Assembly: GCA_913056245.1 (NCBI GenBank)
Contig: CAJXME010000037.1
Span: 1 to 8,421 of the forward strand
Direction of reading: 5' to 3'
Origin: an uncultured Alphaproteobacteria bacterium
Lineage (GTDB): Bacteria; Pseudomonadota; Alphaproteobacteria; Puniceispirillales; UBA1172
Length of the DNA stretch: 8,421 nucleotides
The position numbers were made by a program, and so were the translations under genes. A model generated the notes under the pieces. The model worked only from the letters and a program-made list of their open reading frames with translations. It made no database searches and was not told the DNA's origin. Below are positions 1 to 5,668 of the stretch, in pieces. The stretch's first letter is position 1. Every line of letters starts with the position of its first letter.

Positions 1-77
1 AATGAACATGGATACACCACACCAAGAGGACATGAGTTCAAGAACACTCATGTCTTTTCTATTTTGAAAAAGAAGAA
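1..77 (+). repeat. Direct repeat A, copy 1 (77 bp visible)
   Basis: These 77 bases are identical to 987-1063. The copy begins at the window edge, so the true repeat may be longer to the left. It lies inside the coding frame of the recombinase-domain tail. Exact identity stops abruptly at base 78, after which the two loci share only patchy similarity. Confidence 0.95.
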
Positions 78-162
78 GGTGAGGGATGAACGCCAGAATA
101 AGCGTTATGAGTTGGATATAGGTAAGTTATCAATGGTTCTGTTGGACAAAAGTCCAGAATAA
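1..162 (+). CDS. 3' end of a small recombinase-domain protein (5' end outside window)
   Basis: Frame 1 is open from the first base of the window to a TAA stop at 160-162, giving 53 residues. The first 26 residues (motif NEHGYTTPRG, then FKNTHVFSILKKKK) match the C-terminal part of the 'Recombinase' domain of large serine recombinases, where a helical segment ends in LN..G..T..G...... V..IL. The first 77 bases are identical to 987-1063 inside the second copy at 852-1172. After that the proteins diverge (KVRDERQNKRYELD here, KLRDKRLNNINKFR there) but remain alignable. No catalytic serine domain is visible; it could lie upstream of the window or be absent. This is either the tail of a complete gene or a remnant, and the window edge prevents a decision. 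The family is inferred from this short motif only. Confidence 0.55.
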   Translation, partial: NEHGYTTPRGHEFKNTHVFSILKKKKVRDERQNKRYELDIGKLSMVLLDKSPE

Positions 163-201
163 CTAAGCGGTTACCATCTAGGTTCAATCAAATGATTAAC
201 G

Positions 202-648
202 CTAAACATCAGTTTCCATTTCATACATGGTCCAATTAGTTTTTGTTGCAACTTTATCATAGAGAGAGCGGGCACGATAATTATCATCCCTCGTAATCCA
301 GCGGATTTTTGCCCAGTTCTCTTTTTTGCCAATAGATTTCAATTCATCCAATAATAGTCTCGCGGCGTTACTGCCTCTTTCTTGGGGTTTTACCACCAAA
401 TCATCCAGAAAACCCAAGTTTACACCCCTCAACGGACTTGGCATTGCCCTGAAGTGTGCTAGACCAATTAACTCGCCGCTGCTCTCTGCAACAATACCCG
501 TCAATGGATGTTGAGTATCCATCAACCAATCCCAAGTCGTTGCAATGCCATCATCAGTAAATTCAGTCTGGTAATGATCAGCGTAATAACGATATACATC
601 CAACCAAGAATTAAAATCAGACTTGTCTAATTTACGAATAAATATCAT
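202..648 (-). CDS. GNAT family N-acetyltransferase
   Basis: The 148-residue product fits the compact single-domain GNAT fold, which transfers an acyl group from acetyl-CoA to an amine. Its substrate cannot be predicted. The acetyl-CoA binding motif A is visible at residues 85-99, with the core Q-E-R-G-S-N-A standing for the usual Q/R-x-x-G-x-G/A. The late motif D-N-x-x-A-R-x-L-Y-D at 122-131 is the family's C-terminal NxxAxxLY element. The start was set at the ATG of 646-648 because a GAAGG ribosome binding site lies 8 nt upstream on the minus strand (plus-strand 657-661). An in-frame start at 672 would add eight residues but would place that site inside the gene. It is transcribed against the flanking plus-strand genes and sits between two copies of the recombinase tail, so it looks like a passenger gene. 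Annotation as a GNAT is secure; the role is unknown. Confidence 0.85.
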   Translation of the reverse strand: MIFIRKLDKSDFNSWLDVYRYYADHYQTEFTDDGIATTWDWLMDTQHPLTGIVAESSGELIGLAHFRAMPSPLRGVNLGFLDDLVVKPQERGSNAARLLLDELKSIGKKENWAKIRWITRDDNYRARSLYDKVATKTNWTMYEMETDV

Positions 649-775
649 TTTGTTAACCTTCAAAAACACCAATAAATATCTAGCATATTGTCTATGTTTC
701 TCTGATTTACAAAGATTATTTGAGTATTGAAACTAATATTAATACCGTTTGGCATTTCAACTTCTGATGAGTTTG
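649..775. other. AT-rich non-coding stretch upstream of the GNAT gene
   Basis: No gene is supported here. It must carry the leader and promoter of the GNAT gene, whose GAAGG site is at 657-661, but no convincing -35/-10 pair with normal spacing could be picked. A short open stretch at 743-775 runs in frame into the 45-bp repeat that follows and would read YRLAFQLLMSLG before it. This may be a remnant of a lost gene end. Confidence 0.4.
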
Positions 776-820
776 GGTGACCAGCGTCGCAACTTGCCTA
801 TAACTGTGACCGTGGAGTAG
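776..820 (+). repeat. Direct repeat B, copy 1 (45 bp, coding-like remnant)
   Basis: This sequence matches 1719-1763 at 41 of 45 positions. Read in the frame starting at 776 it gives GDQRRNLPITVTVE and then TAG. The four differences from copy 2 (cgt/cgc, acc/aca, gag/gaa, tag/taa) all fall at third codon positions and change no residue. That suggests both copies descend from the 3' end of one protein gene, which I do not recognise. The left edge of similarity is sharp in both copies. In this copy the open frame extends back to 743 and includes an ATG at 767. Confidence 0.85.
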
Positions 821-851
821 TTCCCAACGGACGCACTTTGTTGAAGGTTAT

Positions 852-1172
852 TTGTGTTGCACAGTTACTTTCAGAGCATCTCACCTTTGGTATTCACACT
901 ATTCTGATTACCAAGAATCACTGCACCATCTAATCAAGACAATGCATGATTCAGGCATAGGTTATCGTAGGATTGCCTACTGGTTGAATGAACATGGATA
1001 CACCACACCAAGAGGACATGAGTTCAAGAACACTCATGTCTTTTCTATTTTGAAAAAGAAGAAATTGCGTGACAAAAGATTGAATAATATCAATAAATTT
1101 AGAATAGAAAATATGCATTTAATCATGCTAGAGACACCCATGATTTTGGAAAATAAAAATGAAAACTTATGA
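852..1172 (+). CDS. Small recombinase-domain protein or recombinase 3' remnant
   Basis: The 106-residue reading uses a TTG start with a GAAGG site 4 nt upstream (843-847). An ATG at 942 would give 76 residues but has no clear ribosome binding site. Residues 34-63 (GIGYRRIAYWLNEHGYTTPRG, then FKNTHVFSILKKK) resemble the helical end of the 'Recombinase' domain found downstream of the catalytic domain in large serine recombinases. No resolvase catalytic domain is present, so it cannot be an active recombinase alone. It could be a degraded 3' end, a stand-alone DNA-binding protein, or non-functional. The 77-bp block at 987-1063 is identical to the start of the window. The stop codon lies 14 nt inside the downstream peroxiredoxin gene in a different frame, an arrangement that allows translational coupling. 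The existence of the homologous segment is certain; expression is not. Confidence 0.5.
   Translation: MCCTVTFRASHLWYSHYSDYQESLHHLIKTMHDSGIGYRRIAYWLNEHGYTTPRGHEFKNTHVFSILKKKKLRDKRLNNINKFRIENMHLIMLETPMILENKNENL
987..1063 (+). repeat. Direct repeat A, copy 2 (77 bp)
   Basis: This stretch is identical to 1-77, at an offset of 986 bases, and lies in the same reading frame of the recombinase-domain segment. Identity ends sharply at 1064. Flanking similarity is weaker, which fits recent duplication, gene conversion or recombination at this block. Confidence 0.95.
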
Positions 1173-1716
1173 AACAATGCCAGAAGATCTTCCACGACCG
1201 ATTGATGATGGCGCATGTGATCATTTGATTGGAATGAAATTGCCTGACATTGATTTACTGGCGACAGACGGTTCAGTTGTGAATTTATCAACGCAAAAAA
1301 GAAAGACGGTGGTTTACTGTTATCCAATGACAGGGAAACCAGGCATTCCATTGCCAGAAGGTTGGGACGAAATTCCAGGCGCCAGAGGTTGCACGCCTCA
1401 GAGTTGTTCATTTAGAGATCATCATTCTGAGTTGTCCGCTTTAGGTGCAGATGTTTTTGGTTTGAGCGCGCAGGACACCGAATATCAGAGAGAGATGGTG
1501 GAACGACTTCACCTTCCATTTTTGGTTCTGAGTGATGCTAACTTCAAATTTTGTGAGTTGATGAGACTTCCAACTTTTGAAGTAAGCGGTATGCGCTTAT
1601 TAAAGCGAGTAACAATGATTGCCGAGAACAACTCGGTGGTAGGCGTTCATTATCCTATTTTCCCAAGTGATTCAGATGCTAAATGGGTAATTGATCAACT
1701 ATCACATGGTGTTTAG
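1159..1716 (+). CDS. Peroxiredoxin of the BCP/AhpC-TSA (redoxin) family
   Basis: The 185-residue product is a thiol peroxidase of the thioredoxin fold, expected to reduce hydrogen or organic peroxides in the cytoplasm. The segment around C78 and C83 (R-G-C-T-P-Q-S-C-S-F-R-D, residues 76-87) aligns with the active site of E. coli BCP, which has a peroxidatic Cys and a resolving Cys five residues later. Both cysteines are kept. The strand YCYPMTG (53-59) and the later LPTFEVSG (about 137-144) fit the redoxin fold. A loop of roughly 18 residues (GKPGIPLPEGWDEIPGAR) sits just before the active site and is typical of a subgroup of bacterial redoxins. The ATG at 1159 was chosen; a second ATG at 1177 would remove six residues and is also possible. 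The ribosome binding site is weak. The gene overlaps the upstream recombinase-like frame by 14 nt, and repeat B begins 2 nt after its stop. It is probably a passenger of the accessory module. Confidence 0.88.
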   Translation: MKTYETMPEDLPRPIDDGACDHLIGMKLPDIDLLATDGSVVNLSTQKRKTVVYCYPMTGKPGIPLPEGWDEIPGARGCTPQSCSFRDHHSELSALGADVFGLSAQDTEYQREMVERLHLPFLVLSDANFKFCELMRLPTFEVSGMRLLKRVTMIAENNSVVGVHYPIFPSDSDAKWVIDQLSHGV

Positions 1717-1718
1717 AT

Positions 1719-1763
1719 GGTGACCAGCGCCGCAACTTGCCTATAACTGTGACAGTGGAATAA
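1719..1763 (+). repeat. Direct repeat B, copy 2 (45 bp)
   Basis: This is the second copy of the sequence at 776-820, 943 bases downstream. It translates to the same 14 residues and ends in TAA instead of TAG. It starts 2 nt after the peroxiredoxin stop and ends 32 nt before the 3' end of the AroE-like gene. It therefore marks the right border of the AT-rich accessory region. The bases upstream of the shared block differ completely from copy 1. Confidence 0.85.
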
Positions 1764-1795
1764 CCTTCCGCCCACTTACTGCTTCATCACCAGCC

Positions 1796-2656
1796 TCAAG
1801 CGTTGACGCGATCTCCCAAAGCCGCAAGCAGGCTTTGTCTTAAATCAGCCTCGTCTTTGACGTCATGGCCGGTGAAAATCAAAAACGCATCGACGCCCTG
1901 ATAAAAGAACAACTCAAAGCCGGAAATAAATTGCGCGCCTTTGCTTTCCGCCAAACGTTTGAATGGCGTGTCCACGGGTTGATAAACCGCGTCAAACGCC
2001 CATTCAAAATCAGCAGGGAAAGCGTCTTCGGGCAGGGGTAGGCCGCCATATCCAACCATACCCGCAGGGGTGCAATTGATCACCGCGTCGCATGGCGGGA
2101 TGGATTGAGCATCAATGGCCGACGCTATGCCATTGGCTTGGCTTGGGGTGAGGGCGTTTAATTCATCGGAAAGACGTTGGGCTTTGGCGTGATCGTGATC
2201 AAGAATAGCCACCGATGACGCGCCCAATTCCAGTATGGCATAGGCGATGGATCGCCCCACGCCACCCGCGCCAATCAACAGCACATGACCCGCGGGTCGA
2301 TCGCCCCTGACGGAGTGGTAACTTTTCAAAAACCCTGTGAAATCCGTGTTGTGTCCCGATGGCGTTTGGTCATTAAAACAGACGGTGTTCACCGATCCTA
2401 GTTTTGCAATCGACGGCTCTTTAACCGAGACATAAGGAAAAGCCTGCTCTTTATAGGGCAAGGTGATATTGACGCCATTAAAGCCTTCAGATTGAACATA
2501 ATCAAAGGCTTGATCAAAATCGAAACTAAGGGTTTTGGGAATAATCAGATCATAGGTCAGGTTAAATCCATGCTGGGCGGCGGCAAGTTTATGCAACCGA
2601 GGCGCGCTTGATGACGCGATGTTATCGCCGATTAATCCAAGTTTAACGCTTTGCAT
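1796..2656 (-). CDS. AroE-family shikimate/quinate dehydrogenase, probably catabolic
   Basis: The 286-residue protein has the full two-domain AroE layout. Catalytic Lys69 (in NITLPYKEQ), Asn90 (GSVNT) and Asp105 (GHNTDFTGF) are present, followed by the Rossmann loop GAGGVGR at 129-135 and NCTPAGM at 194-200. Two features depart from biosynthetic AroE. The N-terminal substrate loop reads SSSAP (15-19), so the second of the two substrate-binding serines is Ala18. The end of the second Rossmann strand reads ILDHDHAKAQ, with Asp153 where NADP-dependent AroE has the N-R-T/S motif. An acidic residue there and the HNTDxTGF wording recall NAD-dependent quinate/shikimate dehydrogenases of actinobacteria. 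I therefore infer an NAD-dependent, probably catabolic enzyme acting on a cyclic hydroxy acid. It is the last gene of the minus-strand operon, about 40 nt after dctM, with a weak ribosome binding site. Family assignment is secure; substrate is not. Confidence 0.85.
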   Translation of the reverse strand: MQSVKLGLIGDNIASSSAPRLHKLAAAQHGFNLTYDLIIPKTLSFDFDQAFDYVQSEGFNGVNITLPYKEQAFPYVSVKEPSIAKLGSVNTVCFNDQTPSGHNTDFTGFLKSYHSVRGDRPAGHVLLIGAGGVGRSIAYAILELGASSVAILDHDHAKAQRLSDELNALTPSQANGIASAIDAQSIPPCDAVINCTPAGMVGYGGLPLPEDAFPADFEWAFDAVYQPVDTPFKRLAESKGAQFISGFELFFYQGVDAFLIFTGHDVKDEADLRQSLLAALGDRVNA

Positions 2657-2696
2657 CAGGGGTTAACTTTCTTTGATGAGGCCGAACAAGAGGGTG

Positions 2697-3986
2697 TTAT
2701 TGCCCAAGGGTATTGGGCAGCCACAAGACCATCTCTGGGAATAAGATCATGACCATCAAGGCCGCCAGCAGAACCACCAAAAACGCCCAAATTTCACCGA
2801 TGATTTCCGTGAGGGGGATTTTTGAAACCGCGCTGATCACAAACAACAGAATCCCATATGGCGGGGTGATCAACCCGATCATGGAATTGACCACGATCAA
2901 CACGCCGAAATGCACCAAATCAATGCCGAGCGCGGTGCAGGTGGGAATGAACAAAGGCACAATCACCAAAATAATCACCGTCGCGTCCAACACGCATCCC
3001 AAGAGCAAGACCAGCACATTCACCAGCAATAGGAAGGCGAGGGGGCTAATCTCAACGCCAGCGAAAAGTGTTGAGATCATCTGAGGGATGTTTTCCTGAA
3101 CCACCACATAGGTCAGGATCATCGAGGCGCCGATCACAAGCCCCACCGACGCGGCGGAGCGGGCGGATTCCACAAAGACGCCAACCAGTGTTTTGAACTT
3201 CAAGGCGCGGTATAACCCTTTGGCGACAATCAACGCGTATAAAGCGGCGATGGCGGCGGCTTCGGTGGGGGTGGTGATGCCTGAATAAATCCCCGTCAAC
3301 AGAATAACCGGCATCAATAAAGCCGGTGTGGCTCTCGCCGTCACAATGGGCAATTCTCTTAACGGCACGGCATCTTCTTGGCCAAAATTGCGGCGACGTG
3401 AGATCAGCGCGTTCATCCCCATCAACACAGCCCCCATCAGCAAGCCGGGGACAATGCCAGCCAGAAAGAGACTGCCAATCGAGGTGTTGGAGACCAAAGC
3501 ATAAAGCACCATCGGAATAGAAGGGGGGATGATCGGCCCGATGGTCGCTGTGGCGGCGGTGATGGCGGCGGCGTATCCCCGGGTGTAACGGCCATTTTTA
3601 ACCATCATATCGATGATCAGTTTGCCAATCCCCGCGGCATCGGCGACGGCTGAGCCGGACATGCCGGAAAAAATTAGGCTTGCCACCACATTAACATGAC
3701 CCAAACCGCCACGAAAACGCCCCACAAGGGCAACACAGAAATGAAGCAATCGGTCAGAGATTGACCCCGCGTTCATGATATTGGCGGAAACAATAAACAG
3801 CGGCACGGCCAAGAGCAGAAAACCATCAAACAGGCGTTGCACCATGGTTTCACCAGCAATCGCCAAATCTTGCCCTGAATAGCCGAGATAGACAATCACG
3901 CCCGTCAAAATGGCATAGGCCACGGGCATCCCGATCATGGCCGTGCCAAAAAGCGCAATGATTCCTAGAGTTAATTCAATGCTCAC
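2697..3986 (-). CDS. dctM: TRAP transporter large permease, DctM family
   Basis: The 429-residue product is the usual length for the large membrane subunit of tripartite ATP-independent periplasmic transporters, which drives sodium- or proton-coupled uptake of organic acids. The sequence is hydrophobic throughout, consistent with about twelve membrane segments. The conserved first-half motifs are present: GMSGSAVADAAGIG at 108-121 and IGPIIPPSIPMVLY at 149-162, regions linked to sodium binding and substrate passage in this family. The second-half counterpart LITPPYGILLFV lies near residue 370. The start codon overlaps the end of dctQ by 4 nt (ATGA), the standard coupled arrangement. A short stem-loop sits across its last codons (2701-2719). 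It would work with the adjacent DctQ and DctP. Confidence 0.97.
   Translation of the reverse strand: MSIELTLGIIALFGTAMIGMPVAYAILTGVIVYLGYSGQDLAIAGETMVQRLFDGFLLLAVPLFIVSANIMNAGSISDRLLHFCVALVGRFRGGLGHVNVVASLIFSGMSGSAVADAAGIGKLIIDMMVKNGRYTRGYAAAITAATATIGPIIPPSIPMVLYALVSNTSIGSLFLAGIVPGLLMGAVLMGMNALISRRRNFGQEDAVPLRELPIVTARATPALLMPVILLTGIYSGITTPTEAAAIAALYALIVAKGLYRALKFKTLVGVFVESARSAASVGLVIGASMILTYVVVQENIPQMISTLFAGVEISPLAFLLLVNVLVLLLGCVLDATVIILVIVPLFIPTCTALGIDLVHFGVLIVVNSMIGLITPPYGILLFVISAVSKIPLTEIIGEIWAFLVVLLAALMVMILFPEMVLWLPNTLGQ
2701..2719 (-). other. Stem-loop over the last codons of dctM
   Basis: TGCCCAA and TTGGGCA form a perfect 7-bp stem with a 5-nt loop, ending 2 nt before the complete dctM stop codon. 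No run of U follows on the minus-strand transcript, so it is not a normal intrinsic terminator. It could stabilise the upstream transcript or lower expression of the downstream AroE-like gene; this is inference. Confidence 0.35.
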
Positions 3987-4600
3987 GACGCGTCCCCTTT
4001 GTCTTGATTGGGGGCGGTTTCAAGCGTGGTCATATCGTGATCATCATCAACACGCCCAGTCGCCAGCACGCGGTAACACCGAAACCCATAGCGAATAACC
4101 GTCGCCGCCATGAATAGGATGATCGGCGCGAAAAGCCATTTGATGGCAATTTTATCGCCGGTGATGGGGATGCGAAGCGTTTGAATTTTTTTCAAGCTCA
4201 TCAGCATGCTGCCGAAAATCGCATCATAAGTGGGCGCCGCCGCGTAGAGCATGATGGCGATTAAAATGAGGCCTGTCGCCAAGGTAAAATATTTCCGCCA
4301 TTGCGACGAAACCGCGCTGTAGAACACATCGAAAATGACGTGATCTCTATCGCGGACAACAAAAGAACAACCGATAAAAATCAACCACACCCAAAGCAGT
4401 GAGATCAAGTTCACCGTCCAACCAATCGGCACCAAGGAGGTCATCCAATCGGCGAGGCTTGGGATGGGCATCAGCCAAGCCAATTTCGGGGCGTAGCGTG
4501 TGAAAATTTGCAAAAGGAAAGTGATGAAGATCGCCGCCAAAATAGCGGCGGCGATCAGTTCGGCGATGCGGGTTATTCTTGAAACTAGTGTTTTAAGCAT
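3983..4600 (-). CDS. dctQ: TRAP transporter small permease, DctQ family
   Basis: This small membrane subunit pairs with DctM. The product has 205 residues from the chosen ATG and about four hydrophobic segments, the first at roughly residues 12-33. The stretch LLWVWLIFIGCSFVVRDRDHVIFDVFY is a recognisable DctQ signature: a membrane segment, then a charged loop with R-x-x-H and D-V. The chosen start (4598-4600) has GGGGA 6 nt upstream. An upstream ATG at 4613-4615 adds MRGFL but has its purine-rich site only one base away, so I disfavour it. The long loop around residues 38-60 before the second segment and the charged, acidic C-terminal tail are larger than in minimal DctQ proteins but within the family range. 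The gene overlaps dctM by 4 nt and starts 30 nt after dctP. Confidence 0.92.
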   Translation of the reverse strand: MLKTLVSRITRIAELIAAAILAAIFITFLLQIFTRYAPKLAWLMPIPSLADWMTSLVPIGWTVNLISLLWVWLIFIGCSFVVRDRDHVIFDVFYSAVSSQWRKYFTLATGLILIAIMLYAAAPTYDAIFGSMLMSLKKIQTLRIPITGDKIAIKWLFAPIILFMAATVIRYGFRCYRVLATGRVDDDHDMTTLETAPNQDKGDAS

Positions 4601-4630
4601 CAGAAATCCCCGCATCCCTCATATTAGGTC

Positions 4631-5638
4631 TTAGTTGCCAAGGGCGTTGATTTGTTCCAACACACCAGCTGGCCAAGTTTTGGCGACTTCACTGCCAACA
4701 TATTGAGCCTGCACATGCTCACGGAAGGCTTTGAGGTCTGGGGTGTAAATTTCTACCCCTTGGCTGCGGATGAACTCAGCCAGTGAGTTTTCTTTGTCAA
4801 GTTGCTTGAGGCGACCATAGGCGGCGGCGGCATCAGCGGCGCGCTGAACCGTCATTTGCTGATCGGCGGACAAACTATCCCAAGTCTTCTTTGAAAACGC
4901 GATGTAGTTGAGGTCAACCAAATGCGAGGTCAAAGAAATCTGCTTGGTGACTTCATAAAACTTCTTGTCGACAACGGTCGGCAGAGGGTTGTCTTGGCCA
5001 TCAACAGCGCCGGTAGAAAGAGCGGTATACACTTCGTTAAACGCCAGCGGTGTTGGTGATGCGCCGAGAGCCTTGCCCAAGAATTGCCAAGAATCCGTGC
5101 CCGGCATACGCAGGTTTACGCCCGCCAGATCAGCCGGGGTCATGACGTTCTTTTCGCTTCTTGGGAAACGTAAATTGACGTGACGACGACCCAAATACAT
5201 GACGGAAAGAAGTTTCACGCCGAGTTCTTCTTCGGCTTTTTTCTTAAACGGTTCCATCAAGGGGTTGTTGAAGACCCGAACCTGATGGGCGGCGTCTTGA
5301 TGCACATAACCGGTGGCGAAAATCGAAAACTCAGGGAAGAACTGAGCCAGTTCCTGAGCAGAAGCGATGGACATGGTAACGTTGCCGCGGCTAATGGCTT
5401 CCAATTCGGTGCCTTGCGCGAACAAAGAGCCGTTATAGCCGGCTTTGTAATCCGCAAAACCAGCAACCATTGGCGCGAAAACTTCACGCATCGCAACCGA
5501 ACGCATATCGGTTTCTGATGCTGATGTGGCCAGCGTAAAGGTCATATCCGCGGCTTGGCTGGTCATTGCCGTGCCGCCAACCATGCTGATCGCCAAGGCG
5601 GCAGCCATTGCTGTTCTTCGGGTTATTTTAGTGATCAT
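4631..5638 (-). CDS. dctP: TRAP transporter periplasmic substrate-binding protein, DctP family
   Basis: The 335-residue protein captures the substrate in the periplasm and delivers it to DctQM. It begins with an export signal: a basic start (MITKITRRT), a hydrophobic core (AMAAALAISMVGG) and a likely cleavage near residue 29-30 (SQA/A). The twin arginine T-R-R-T makes Tat export possible but not certain. The family motif GVNLRMPGT includes Arg177, the position of the arginine that binds the substrate carboxylate in characterised TRAP binding proteins such as SiaP. The motif FNEVYTALSTGAVDGQDNPL follows, also typical. A strong GGAGG site lies 7 nt before this ATG and 4 nt before an adjacent ATG at 5639-5641. 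An upstream in-frame ATG at 5662 would put that site inside the gene. Organic-acid specificity is expected; the actual ligand is unknown. Confidence 0.95.
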   Translation of the reverse strand: MITKITRRTAMAAALAISMVGGTAMTSQAADMTFTLATSASETDMRSVAMREVFAPMVAGFADYKAGYNGSLFAQGTELEAISRGNVTMSIASAQELAQFFPEFSIFATGYVHQDAAHQVRVFNNPLMEPFKKKAEEELGVKLLSVMYLGRRHVNLRFPRSEKNVMTPADLAGVNLRMPGTDSWQFLGKALGASPTPLAFNEVYTALSTGAVDGQDNPLPTVVDKKFYEVTKQISLTSHLVDLNYIAFSKKTWDSLSADQQMTVQRAADAAAAYGRLKQLDKENSLAEFIRSQGVEIYTPDLKAFREHVQAQYVGSEVAKTWPAGVLEQINALGN

Positions 5639-5645
5639 CATTAAT

Positions 5646-5650
5646 CCTCC
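5646..5650 (-). promoter_or_regulatory. Strong Shine-Dalgarno site of dctP
   Basis: The minus strand reads GGAGG, 4 nt before one ATG and 7 nt before the next. It is the best ribosome binding site seen in the window, fitting the high protein dose that TRAP binding proteins usually need. It decides the dctP start against the upstream ATG at 5662. Confidence 0.8.
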
Positions 5651-5668
5651 TAGATGATGCATCGGCCG

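Noticed and set aside
1..1063. CRISPR array
   Set aside because: There are only two copies of each repeat, spaced about 0.95 kb apart with genes in between; no short regular spacers occur.
1034..1411. Minus-strand open frame of 125 residues across the recombinase tail and peroxiredoxin start
   Set aside because: It is antisense to the clear peroxiredoxin gene, shows no recognisable domain, and has low-complexity phenylalanine-rich ends from the reversed A-rich sequence.
776..1763. Integron attC sites at the 45-bp repeats
   Set aside because: I could not find the paired R'/R'' core sites (GTTRRRY and complement) or the long imperfect palindrome that attC sites require, and no tyrosine integrase gene is visible.
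776..1763. Insertion sequence bounded by repeat B
   Set aside because: The copies are direct rather than inverted, the interior has no transposase, and the repeats are far longer than a target-site duplication.
5180..5518. Plus-strand open frame of 112 residues
   Set aside because: It is antisense to dctP, has no domain signature, and the dctP motifs cover the same bases.
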